Below are positions 9,149 to 21,200 of a stretch of DNA of 64,000 nucleotides, piece after piece; position 1 is the stretch's first letter; the number at the start of each line of letters is the position of its first letter. Where the stretch lies: the NCBI RefSeq assembly GCF_001499855.1, contig NZ_LQIK01000032.1, forward strand, positions 245,791-309,790, written 5' to 3'. The notes beneath the pieces were generated by a model, which worked only from the letters and a program-made list of their open reading frames with translations, was not told where the DNA came from and ran no database searches. The DNA is from Mycobacterium sp. GA-0227b. GTDB taxonomy: Bacteria; Actinomycetota; Actinomycetes; Mycobacteriales; Mycobacteriaceae. The translations under genes were made by a program, and so were the position numbers.

Positions 9149-12100
9149 ACCGTGCGCTCGGGGGCAATTGGACAGAGGGGGATGACCGGGCACTTCCGCT
9201 GACGCGCGCCCAGCTGCATATATGGCTTGCGGAGGAAACGGGTCGGTTCGGCGCGAAGTGGCAGCTAGGCGCACTTGTGCGGATCGCGGGCCCAATCGAT
9301 CTTGGCTTGTGGAAGTCGGCGCTCAGCCAAGCGGTGCGCGAGGCCGAACCGCTGCGAGTTTCCATCTTCCCGGCTGATGGCCGGGTTTTTCAGAAGGTCG
9401 TTGACTATCCCGACGTCGAGCTCGCCCAATACGATCTCGTGGACTCGCCGGATCCCGTCGGGGAAGCGAATCGGCTGGCATCATCGATCCAACGCGCGCC
9501 GATGCAATTCAGTGGCCCGCTGTTCAAATTTGCGTTGCTGCGGACGCGGGCCGACGAATGGTATTTTTTCGCGTGCTGCCACCATATTGTGGTTGATGGA
9601 ATAGGCCTTGGTCTTTTCTGCCATCGAATCGCCGAAATCTACAATGCGCTTGCCTCCGGCGCGCCGATTTCCCCTGCCTTCTTCGGGTCGTTGCGTGACC
9701 TGATTGAGTGCGAGTCGGCATATGAGGCATCCGCCGATTTCGAGAATGATCATGCCTATTGGGTCGATAACCTGCCGCCGGAAAGTGAACTGCGTGATCG
9801 GTTGACGCCCGCCGCCTCGGGTGGGCGTGATTCAGATGAGTGTTCTGAGCCAGTTCAATTGGACCCGCTCGTGGTGACCAAGATTCAGGAATTGTCTCGG
9901 GCTTTGGGGGTGCGTCGCTCGTCGGTGATTACCGCGGCGTGTGCATTGCTGGTCCGTGAGTGCGACGTCGAGGGTACGGATGTCGTGCTCGACTTTCCGG
10001 TAAGCAGGCGTGTGCGTCCGGAGGTGCAACTGGTGCCCGGAATGATTTCCGGGGTCGTCCCGCTGGTGTTCAAGACTTCGCCGGAAACTTCAGTTGCCGG
10101 CTTTTGTGAACATGCCGACGCGCAATTACGGGCAGCGCTGCAGCATCAGCGGTTTCCCGTGCAGGCTATCGAGAACACGGCGCGATACCGGACACCGAAC
10201 CGGGTGGTCGTCAACTTCATTCCGCCTGCCTATGTGGCGGATCTCGCGGGTTCTCCGGCATCGGCGACCCTGACCAACTCCGGGCTCGTCGATCAGTTCG
10301 GGCTGCTCTTCACAAGGATCGACGATCAGCTGTTTCTCAGCACGGCGGGCGCTGGGCCACTCTCTGCGAATGGTGATGTCAACGAATTGGCACGCCGGCT
10401 GGAGCGTGTGTTGGTGGCGATGGCCGCCGATCCGACGCGGTCGTTGTCGTCGCTCGACGTGCTGGATCCCGGCGAACACGCCCAACTGGACGGGTGGGGC
10501 AACCGGGCGGTGTTGACCGCCGATCAGACTGCACCGGTTTCAATTCCCGAGGCGTTCGCCGCTCAGGTAGCCCGCACGCCGGAGGCGGTGGCGGTCAGTT
10601 TCGGTGATCGCTCGTGGACCTACCGCGAACTCGACGAGTCCGCCAATCGACTGGCGCACGTGCTGGCCGCTCACGGCGCCGGCCCGGGTGAGTGTGTGGC
10701 ACTGCTGTTCTCCCGTTCGGCCGAGGCGATCGTGGCGATGTTGGCGGTCCTGAAGACCGGGGCGGCGTATGTGCCGATCGACCCGGCGCTGCCAGCGGTG
10801 CGGATCGGGTTGATGGTTGCCGATGCCGCGCCGATCGCCGCGGTCACCACGACCGGGTTGGCCGACCAGCTCGACGGGTCCGGTCTGCTGGTCATCGAAG
10901 TTGACGACCCCGCTGTTGACACCCAGCCCAGCGTGACATTGCCGGGGCCGACCGCCGACGATATCGCTTACCTCATCTTCACCTCCGGCACCACCGGGGT
11001 GCCCAAGGGAGTCGCGGTCACCCACCGCAACGTGACCCAGTTGTTCGACGCGTTGGACGCCAACCTGACATCGGGCCCCGGGACGGTGTGGTCGCAGTGG
11101 CATTCCTTGTCTTTCGACGTCTCGGTGTGGGAGATCTTCGGGGCGTTGTTGCACGGTGGGCGGCTGGTGGTGGTGCCCGAAGAGGTGGTCGGCTCGCCGG
11201 ATGACCTGCATGCGTTGCTGGTTGCTGAAGACGTCAGCGTCTTGAGCCATACGCCTTCGGCGGTGGGCATGCTCTCGCCGCAGGGCTTGGAGTCGACGGC
11301 TTTGGTGGTGGCCGGTGAGGCATGCCCGGCCGAGGTGGTCGATCGCTGGGCGTCACCCGGACGGGTGTTGATCAACGCCTACGGCCCGACCGAGGCGACG
11401 GTGTACGCGGCGATGAGTGCGCCGCTGAGCGCCGGATCGGGGGCGCCGATCGGTTCGCCGGTGCCGAGGGCGGCGTTGTTTGTGCTCGATGGCTGGTTGC
11501 GGCCAGTGCCGGCGGGTTCGGTCGGCGAGTTGTACGTGGCCGGTCATGGCGTGGCTTGTGGATATGTGCGTCGCGGCGGCTTGACGGCATCGCGGTTCGT
11601 GGCTTGCCCATTCGGGGAAGCGGGCGCCCGGATGTATCGCACCGGCGACTTGGTGTGCTGGGGCGCCGACGGGCAGTTGCAGTACCTCGGGCGCGCCGAC
11701 GAGCAGGTCAAGATCCGCGGCTATCGCATCGAGTTGGGTGAGGTGCAAGCGGCGCTTGCCGCGGTGGACGGGGTGGAGCAGGCGGTGGTGCTTGCCCGCG
11801 AGGACCGTCCCGGCGACAAGCGGTTGGTGGGCTATGTGACGGGAGCCGTCGACCCGTCCGGGGTGCGGAGCGTGCTGTCCGAGGCGCTACCGGCCTACAT
11901 GGTCCCGGCCGCGGTGATCGCATTGGATGCACTGCCGTTGACGGTGAACGGCAAACTTGATCGCCGGGCGTTGCCGGCTCCGGAGTACCACGGCGTCGAC
12001 CGTTACCGCGCCCCGACGAACCACGTCGAGGAGATGCTGGCCGACATCTTCGCCCGAGTGCTGGGCGTCGAGCGTGTCGGTGTGGATGACTCGTTCTTCG

Positions 12101-12225
12101 AGTTCGGTGGGGATTCACTGTTGGCGATGCGGGTGGTCGCCGCCATCAACACCAGCCTGGACGCCGATTTCTCGGTGCGCGCGGTGTTCGAGACGCCCAC
12201 GGTTGCCGAGTTTGCGTCGCGCATC
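9145..12225 (+). other. NRPS module 1: starter C - A1 - T1
   Basis: Residues 1-445 are the starter condensation domain (C-H-H-I-V-V-D-G), 446-950 the A domain, and about 955-1030 the carrier (F-G-G-D-S-L). The specificity positions (GrsA numbering 235, 236, 239, 278, 299, 301, 322, 330, 331) read D-V-W-S-V-A-A-V-Y, nearest in kind to hydrophobic or aromatic pockets (Phe-type DAWTVAAVC); low confidence for substrate. Confidence 0.8.
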
Positions 12226-15200
12226 GGTCGGGATGCCGGTGGCCTCGAGCCGTTGGTGGCCGGCGACGGACCTGCGGTGGTGCCGTTGTCGTTTGCGCAG
12301 AGTCGGTTGTGGTTTGTCGATCAGTTTGGTGGTGCTGAGGGTCAGCAGCCGGTGTACAACATGGCGTCCGCGTTGCGGTTGTGTGGGCGGCTTGATGTTG
12401 GGGCGTTGGGTGCGGCGTTGGGCGATGTGGTGGGTCGTCATGAGAGTTTGCGCACGGTGTTCCCGGCTGTTGATGGGGTTCCTCAGCAGGTGGTGGTGCC
12501 GGTTGAGCGGGTGGGGTTGGGGTTTGAGGTTGTTGATGCTGCGGGTTGGCCGGCGGGGCGGTTGACGCAGGCGGTGGCCGCGGCGGCGGGTCATCGGTTT
12601 GATTTGGCTGCTGAGATTCCGTTGCGGGCTTGGCTTTTCGCGGTGGCTGCCGATGAGTTCGTGTTGGTGGTGGTGGTGCACCATATCGCCGCTGATGGTT
12701 GGTCGTTGGGTGTGTTGGCCGCTGATGTGGGGGTGGCTTATGGGGCTCGGCGTGCGGGGCGGGCCCCGGGGTGGGCCGAGTTGGCGGTGCAGTATGTCGA
12801 TTACACGTTGTGGCAGCGCGAGCAGTTGGGGGAGTTGGCCGATCCTGATAGTGCGGTTGCTGGGCAGCTGAGGTTTTGGGAGCAGGCGCTGGCGGGGATG
12901 CCCGAGCGGTTGGCGTTGCCCACTGATCGGCCGTATCCGTTGGTGGCTGATCACCGCGGCGCCAGTGTGGTGGTGGATTGGCCGGCGGAGTTGCAGCAGC
13001 GGGTTGCGGGGTTGGCGCGTGAGCACGGTGCGACCAGTTTCATGGTGGTGCAGGCGGCGTTGGCGGTGTTGTTGTCTCGGGTCAGCGCCAGCAGTGATGT
13101 GGCGTTCGGGTTTCCGGTGGCGGGGCGTTGTGATCCGGCGCTCGATGAGTTGGTGGGCTTTTTCGTCAACACGTTGGTGTTGCGGGTGGATTTGGGCGCG
13201 GATTTGACGGTGGCCGAGTTGTTGGCCCAGGTTCAGCAGCGCAGTTTGGCCGCTTATGAGCATCAGGATGTGCCGTTCGAGGTGTTGGTGGAGCGGCTCA
13301 ATCCGGCGCGCAGTCTGGCCCATCATCCGTTGGTGCAGGTGTTGTTGGCCTGGCAGAACTTCGCCGGGCACGACGATGGCGCGGGCGTGGAGTTGGTGTT
13401 GGGGGATGTGCAGGTCACCCCGGTTCCGGTGCAAACCCAGACCGCGCGAATGGATTTGACGTTCACCCTGGCCGAACGCTGGACCGCTGCCGGTGAGCCG
13501 GCCGGGATCGGCGGGTCGGTGGAGTTTCGCACCGATGTGTTCGATGCGGCGAGCATCGAAACGCTGGTGGGGCGGTTGCGCCGGGTGCTGGAGGCCATCA
13601 GCGTTGACTCGCGGCGGCGGCTTTCGTCGATCGATGTGGTCGATGAGGTCGAGTGCGCGCGCCTGGATGGGTGGGCCAACCGGGCGGTGTTGACCGAGCC
13701 GGTGCCCAGCGCTGTGTCGGGGTCGGTTCCGCAGTTGTTCGCCGCGCAGGTGGCGCGCGCCCCGCAGGCGGTGGCGCTGCGTTTCGGCGACCGCTTGATG
13801 AGCTATGGCGAGCTCGATGAGGCGTCGAACCGGTTGGCGCACTTGCTGGTTGCTCGCGGTGTCGGCCCCGGTGAGCGGGTGGCGTTGCTGTCGTCGCGGT
13901 CCGTCGAGGCGATCGTGGCGATTTTGGCGGTGCTCAAGACCGGGGCGGCCTATGTGCCGATCGATCCGGCGGTGCCCGATGCGCGGATCGAGTTCGTGCT
14001 GGCCGATGCCGCGCCGATCGCGGCGATCACCACCGCCGATCTGCGCTCACGCCTGGATGGCTGCGATCTGGTGGTCGTCGATGTCGCTGATATCGACGAC
14101 CCCGCGGTAGTCGCCCAACCCGACCCGGTATTGCCGGCCCCGGCCGCCGAGGACATCGCGTATCTGATCTACACCTCGGGCACCACCGGGGTGCCCAAAG
14201 GGGTTGCCGTCAGCCACCACAACGTGACCCGGTTGTTGGCCTCGGTGCATCCGCACCTGCCCGCGGCCGGGGTGTGGTCGCAGTGGCATTCCTACGCCTT
14301 CGACGTCTCGGTCTGGGAAATCTTCGGCGCCCTGCTGCGCGGCGGACAACTGGTGATCGTGCCCGACTCCATCGTCGGATCACCCACAGAATTCCACGCC
14401 CTACTGATCAACCAACACATCACCGTCCTCAGCCAAACCCCCTCAGCTGCAAGCGCGCTCTCGACGGACGGTTTGGAGTCGGTGGCATTGGTGGTCGCCG
14501 GCGAGCCCTGCCCGCCCGAGCTGGTGGACCGCTGGGCGCCCGGTCGGGTGATGATCAACGCCTACTGCGAGACCGAAACGTCCTTTGCGGCCTCGAGTGC
14601 GCCGCTGACAGCGGGTTCGGATGCGCCGATCGGTTCGCCGACGCCGGGAACGGCGTTGTTCGTTCTGGATGAATGGTTGCGACCAGTGCCGGCGGGCGTG
14701 GTCGGCGAACTGTATGTGGCCGGTGCCGGGTTGGCGTATGGGTATGTGCGCCAGGGTTCTTCGACTGCGACGCGGTTTGTGCCGTGTCCGTTCGGGAGGC
14801 CCGGCGACCGGATGTACCGCACCGGGAACCTGGCGCGCTGGGGCGCCGACGGGCAGCTGCGGTACGTCGGGCGCGCCGACAAGCAGGTCAAGATCCACGG
14901 GAGCACCGTCGAGCCCGGGGAGATCGAGGCGGCGCTGGCAGCCCATCCTCGGGTAGCGCAGGCCGCGGTCACCGCCCACCCGGCGTCAACGGTGAACTCC
15001 GGTGAGGGGGTTGGTGACACCCAGCTGGCCGGCTATGTCGTGCTGGATCAGCAGATGAAGTTGGTCCGGGAGCCGCAGCGAGAAACGCAGCTCGTTGACC
15101 AGTGGCAGGGTGTGTACGAGGGCCTGTATTCGGAGTCGACGTCGTCCTCCAACTCGCCGGCGGCGCTAGGGGAGGATTTCGGAGGCTGGAACAGCAGCTA

Positions 15201-18200
15201 TACCGGGGCTCCGATCCCGCTGGAGGAAATGCGGGAGTGGCGGACGGCTGCGGTGGACCGGATCCGGGGACTGGGCCCGCGGCGGGTGCTGGAGATCGGC
15301 GTGGGTTCTGGGCTGCTGCTTGCGCAGGTGGCCCCGGAATGCGACGAGTACTGGGGTACGGACTTCTCGGCGTCGACGATCCAGGCGCTGCAGGTGGCCG
15401 TGGCCGGCCGGCCGTGGGGCGACCAGGTGCGGTTGCGGGTTCAGCCGGCCGATGTCACCGATGGGCTGCCGCAGGGGCATTTCGATGTTGTGGTGCTCAA
15501 CTCGGTGGTGCAGTACTTTCCGAGCGCGGGTTACCTGCTTGATGTGCTGGCAGCGGCGATGCGGCTGCTGGCCCCGGGCGGGGCATTGTTCATCGGCGAC
15601 GTGCGCAATCTGTCGTTGCTTTCAGCGTTCACCACCGGCGTGGCGTGCGCCGATTCCGCCGGCGGACACGACACGACCGCAGCCGTTCGCGAGCGCGTGC
15701 ACGGGGAAATGCTCGCCGAGCGCGAATTGCTGTTGGCGCCGGAGTTCTTCGCGGCCTTGCCGCAGCACCTTCCCGAGATCGCCGCGGTGGATGTGCAGCT
15801 CAAGCAGATGCGGGCGGTCAACGAACTCAGCGGTTACCGATATGAGGTCGTGCTGCGTAAGGCACCGGTGCCGGTGCGTTCCCTGGCGGACCTACCCGCG
15901 CAACCGTGGCAGCGGTTCGGGAGCCTGGCCAGGCTGGGCGAGTATCTGCGGTCGCAGCAGGTGCCCGGGCTGCGTGTCACCGGCGCACCGCACGGCGGGA
16001 TATGGCCCGATGTGGCGCTGGCGCGGGCGGTGACCGAGGCCGATGATCAGCTGTCTGTCAGCGAATTGCGGGCCCGCTCAACCGAACCCGGCGCGGTGTT
16101 GCCGCACGAGTGCGATCAGCTTGGCCGGGAACTGGGATATGCCACGGCCGTGACCTGGTCGCCGAGCGCCGGCCTGGTGGACATCATCTACACCCGCGCC
16201 GACCAACCCTCAGATGATCACGGGCCGGCGGCGCTGTCGGATCTCTACGTGCCGGCGACACGGGTCGGTTCCTTGGCGGGGTACGTCAACGACCCGTCGG
16301 CCGCCGAACGCGCAGCCGAGCTGCGCGGTTTCGTGGCCGGCCGGTTGCCGCAGTTCATGGTGCCGGCGGCGATCACGGTGCTGGATGCGCTGCCGTTGGC
16401 GGTGAACGGCAAACTTGATCGCCGGGCGTTGCCGGCGCCGGAGTTCGTCAGTGAGTTGGCCTATCGCGCGCCACGTGATCATTGCGAACGGGTGTTGGCC
16501 GGGCTGTTCGGCGAGATTCTCGGCGCCACCTTGGTCGGCATCGACGACTCGTTCTTCGCCCTGGGTGGGAGCTCGCTGTCCGCGGCACGGCTGGTGGCGC
16601 GGCTCCGGACCGAACTCGGTGTGCAGGTCCCGATCCGGGTGCTGTACGAGGCGCCGACCGTCGTCGGGCTGGCCGAGTGGATCAGGCGACACGACGAGGA
16701 CCGGGCCAGGGACCGGAACGCAGCCACGTTGACGGTGCGGCAGCGACCTGCGGTGGTGCCGTTGTCGTTTGCGCAGAGTCGGTTGTGGTTTGTCGATCAG
16801 TTTGGTGGTGCTGAGGGTCAGCAGCCGGTGTACAACATGGCGTCCGCGTTGCGGTTGTGTGGGCGGCTTGATGTTGGGGCGTTGGGTGCGGCGTTGGGCG
16901 ATGTGGTGGGTCGTCATGAGAGTTTGCGCACGGTGTTCCCGGCTGTTGATGGGGTTCCTCAGCAGGTGGTGGTGCCGGTTGAGCGGGTGGGGTTGGGGTT
17001 TGAGGTTGTTGATGCTGCGGGTTGGCCGGCGGGGCGGTTGACGCAGGCGGTGGCCGCGGCGGCGGGTCATCGGTTTGATTTGGCTGCTGAGATTCCGTTG
17101 CGGGCTTGGCTTTTCGCGGTGGCTGCCGATGAGTTCGTGTTGGTGGTGGTGGTGCACCATATCGCCGCTGATGGTTGGTCGTTGGGTGTGTTGGCCGCTG
17201 ATGTGGGGGTGGCTTATGGGGCTCGGCGTGCGGGGCGGGCACCGGGGTGGGCCGAGTTGGCGGTGCAGTATGTCGATTACACGTTGTGGCAGCGCGAGCA
17301 GTTGGGGGAGTTGGCCGATCCTGATAGTGCGGTTGCTGGGCAGCTGAGGTTTTGGGAGCAGGCGCTGGCGGGGATGCCCGAGCGGTTGGCGTTGCCCACT
17401 GATCGGCCGTATCCGTTGGTGGCTGATCACCGCGGCGCCAGTGTGGTGGTGGATTGGCCGGCGGAGTTGCAGCAGCGGGTTGCGGGGTTGGCGCGTGAGC
17501 ACGGTGCGACCAGTTTCATGGTGGTGCAGGCGGCGTTGGCGGTGTTGTTGTCTCGGGTCAGCGCCAGCAGTGATGTGGCGTTCGGGTTTCCGGTGGCGGG
17601 GCGTTGTGATCCGGCGCTCGATGAGTTGGTGGGCTTTTTCGTCAACACGTTGGTGTTGCGGGTGGATTTGGGCGCGGATTTGACGGTGGCCGAGTTGTTG
17701 GCCCAGGTTCAGCAGCGCAGTTTGGCCGCTTATGAGCATCAGGATGTGCCGTTCGAGGTGTTGGTGGAGCGGCTCAATCCGGCGCGCAGTCTGGCCCATC
17801 ATCCGTTGGTGCAGGTGTTGTTGGCCTGGCAGAACTTCGCCGGGCACGACGATGGCGCGGGCGTGGAGTTGGTGTTGGGGGATGTGCAGGTCACCCCGGT
17901 TCCGGTGCAAACCCAGACCGCGCGAATGGATTTGACGTTCACCCTGGCCGAACGCTGGACCGCTGCCGGTGAGCCGGCCGGGATCGGCGGGTCGGTGGAG
18001 TTTCGCACCGATGTGTTCGATGCGGCGAGCATCGAAACGCTGGTGGGGCGGTTGCGCCGGGTGCTGGAGGCCATCAGCGTTGACTCGCGGCGGCGGCTTT
18101 CGTCGATCGATGTGGTCGATGAGGTCGAGTGCGCGCGCCTGGATGGGTGGGCCAACCGGGCGGTGTTGACCGAGCCGGTGCCCAGCGCTGTGTCGGGGTC

Positions 18201-21200
18201 GGTTCCGCAGTTGTTCGCCGCGCAGGTGGCGCGCGCCCCGCAGGCGGTGGCGCTGCGTTTCGGCGACCGCTTGATGAGCTATGGCGAGCTCGATGAGGCG
18301 TCGAACCGGTTGGCGCACTTGCTGGTTGCTCGCGGTGTCGGCCCCGGTGAGCGGGTGGCGTTGCTGTCGTCGCGGTCCGTCGAGGCGATCGTGGCGATTT
18401 TGGCGGTGCTCAAGACCGGGGCGGCCTATGTGCCGATCGATCCGGCGGTGCCCGATGCGCGGATCGAGTTCGTGCTGGCCGATGCCGCGCCGATCGCGGC
18501 GATCACCACCGCCGATCTGCGCTCACGCCTGGATGGCTGCGATCTGGTGGTCGTCGATGTCGCTGATATCGACGACCCCGCGGTAGTCGCCCAACCCGAC
18601 CCGGTATTGCCGGCCCCGGCCGCCGAGGACATCGCGTATCTGATCTACACCTCGGGCACCACCGGGGTGCCCAAAGGGGTTGCCGTCAGCCACCACAACG
18701 TGACCCGGTTGTTGGCCTCGGTGCATCCGCACCTGCCCGCGGCCGGGGTGTGGTCGCAGTGGCATTCCTACGCCTTCGACGTCTCGGTCTGGGAAATCTT
18801 CGGCGCCCTGCTGCGCGGCGGACAACTGGTGATCGTGCCCGACTCCATCGTCGGATCACCCACAGAATTCCACGCCCTACTGATCAACCAACACATCACC
18901 GTCCTCAGCCAAACCCCCTCAGCGTTCTACGCGCTGCAAGCCGCCGATGCGCTGGCCCCTGAGCTGGGACAGCGGCTCGAGCTCGAGGCGGTGGTGTTCG
19001 CCGGGGAAGCGCTGGAACCCCAGCGGCTCAGGACCTGGCTGAACCACCACCCCGGATCACCGCGCCTGATCAACATGTACGGCACCACCGAGACGACGGT
19101 GCATGCCTCGTTCCGGGAGATCGTCGACAGCGACATCGAGGGCAATGCCAGCCCGATCGGGGTGCCGTTGGCGCATCTGGGCTTTTTCGTATTGGACAGA
19201 TGGCTGCGTCCAGTTCCGGCCGGCGTCGTCGGTGAGTTGTATGTGGCCGGTGCCGGACAGGCATACGGGTACGTGGGCCGGTCGGGCCTGACCGGGTCGC
19301 GGTTTGTGGCGTGCCCGTTCGGTGGTCCTGGCGAGCGGATGTATCGCACAGGCGATCTGGCGTCCTGGGGCGCCGACGGGCAGCTGCGGTACGTCGGGCG
19401 CGCCGACAAGCAAGTCAAGATCCGTGGATACCGCGTCGAGCCCGGGGAGATCCAGGCCGCCCTGGCCGCGCTGGATGGGGTTGATCAAGCGGTCGTCGTC
19501 GCCCGCGAGGACCGTCCCGGTGACAAACGCCTGGTTGCTTACGTCACCGGCACCGCCGACCCGGCCGGGCTGCGTCCCGCGCTGGCTGAGGAGCTCCCGC
19601 CGTATATGGTGCCGGCCGCGGTGGTGGCGATCGACGCGCTACCGCTGACCGTCAACGGCAAACTCGACACTCGCGCCCTGCCAGCACCGGACTATCACGA
19701 GAGTGATCACCACCGCGCCCCGGCAAGCGCGGTCGAGGAAGTCCTGGCCGGTATCTACGCGCACGTGCTCGGCGTCGACCGCGTCGGCGTCGACGACTCC
19801 TTCTTCGACCTGGGCGGCGATTCGCTGTCTGCAATGCGTCTGGTCGCCGCGATCAACAAGTCACTGGATTCAAACCTTGCCGTGCGCACCGTCTTCGATG
19901 CGCCCACGGTTGCCCAGTTGGCTCCCCGTATCGGTGGCGAGGCGTGTGCACTCGACCCGGTGGTGGCTGTCGAACGGCCTTCGGTGGTCCCACTGTCGTT
20001 CGCCCAGACCCGATTGTGGTTCATCGACCAATTGCAGGGCGCCTCACCGGTTTACAACATGGCCGCGGCATTGCGGCTTGGGGGACACCTGGATGTCGAT
20101 GCGCTGGGCGCGGCATTCGCCGACGTGGTGGACCGTCATGAGAGCCTGCGCACGCTGTTCGCCGAGGTCGACGGACTGCCCCGGCAGGTGGTCGTCCCGA
20201 CGGAGCGGGCCGATGTCGGATGTCGGGTGATCGATGCCTCGGGTTGGTCGGCGGGTCGTCTCGGCGATGCCGTCAGCGCGGCTGCCCGCGCCACCTTCGA
20301 CTTGGCGACTGAGATCCCTTTGCGGGCAACGCTTTTCCGATTGGCCGATGATGAGCATGTGTTGGTGGCGGTGGTGCACCATATCGCCGCGGACGGCTGG
20401 TCGATCGCCCCGTTGGTGCGTGACCTCGGGGTGGCGTATGCCAGCCGATGTGCCGGGTCGGCGCCGGGTTGGGCGCCGTTGCCGGTGCAGTATGTCGATT
20501 ACACGTTGTGGCAGCGGGCGCAGTTGGGTGATCTCGAGGACGGCGATAGCCGCATTGCCGCGCAGCTGAATTATTGGGAGCAGGCGCTGGCCGGGCTGCC
20601 CGAGCGGTTGGCGCTGCCCACCGATCGACCCTATCCCTTGGTGGCTGATCAGCGCGGCGCCACGGTCGCGGTCGACTGGCCCGCCGAGCTGCAGCAGCGG
20701 GTGCAGGCAGTGGCTCGCGAACACAGCGCGACCAGTTTCATGCTGCTGCAGGCCGCGTTGGCAGTGCTGTTGGCCAAGCTCAGCGCGAGTTCCGAGGTGC
20801 CCATTGGCTTTCCGATCGCCGGGCGGCGTGACCCGGCGCTCGACGAGCTGGTCGGCTTCTTCGTCAACACGTTGGTGTTGCGCGTCGATGTGGCCGGCGA
20901 TCCGACCGCCGCCGAACTGCTGGACCAGGTTCGAACACGCAGCCTGGCCGCCTACGAACACCAGGACGTGCCTTTCGAGGTGCTCGTGGAGCGGCTCAAC
21001 CCGACCCGAAGCCTGACCCATCATCCGCTGGTGCAGGTGATGTTGGCATGGCAGAACACCGATCCCGCGAACCTGGCCTTGGGTGATCTGCAGGTCACCC
21101 AAGTGCCGGTGGACACCCACACCGCGCGTATGGATCTGTCGCTTTCGTTGGCCGAACGGTTCACCGAGACCGGTGAGCCTGCCGGAATCGGCGGGAGCGT

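Noticed and set aside
16210..18318. Long open frame of 702 codons on the minus strand, and a 575-codon one at 12115-13842
   Set aside because: Both are antisense to the NRPS, rich in R, H, Q and P, and repeat one another because the underlying DNA is the 2.18-kb repeat. They are GC-skew shadows.
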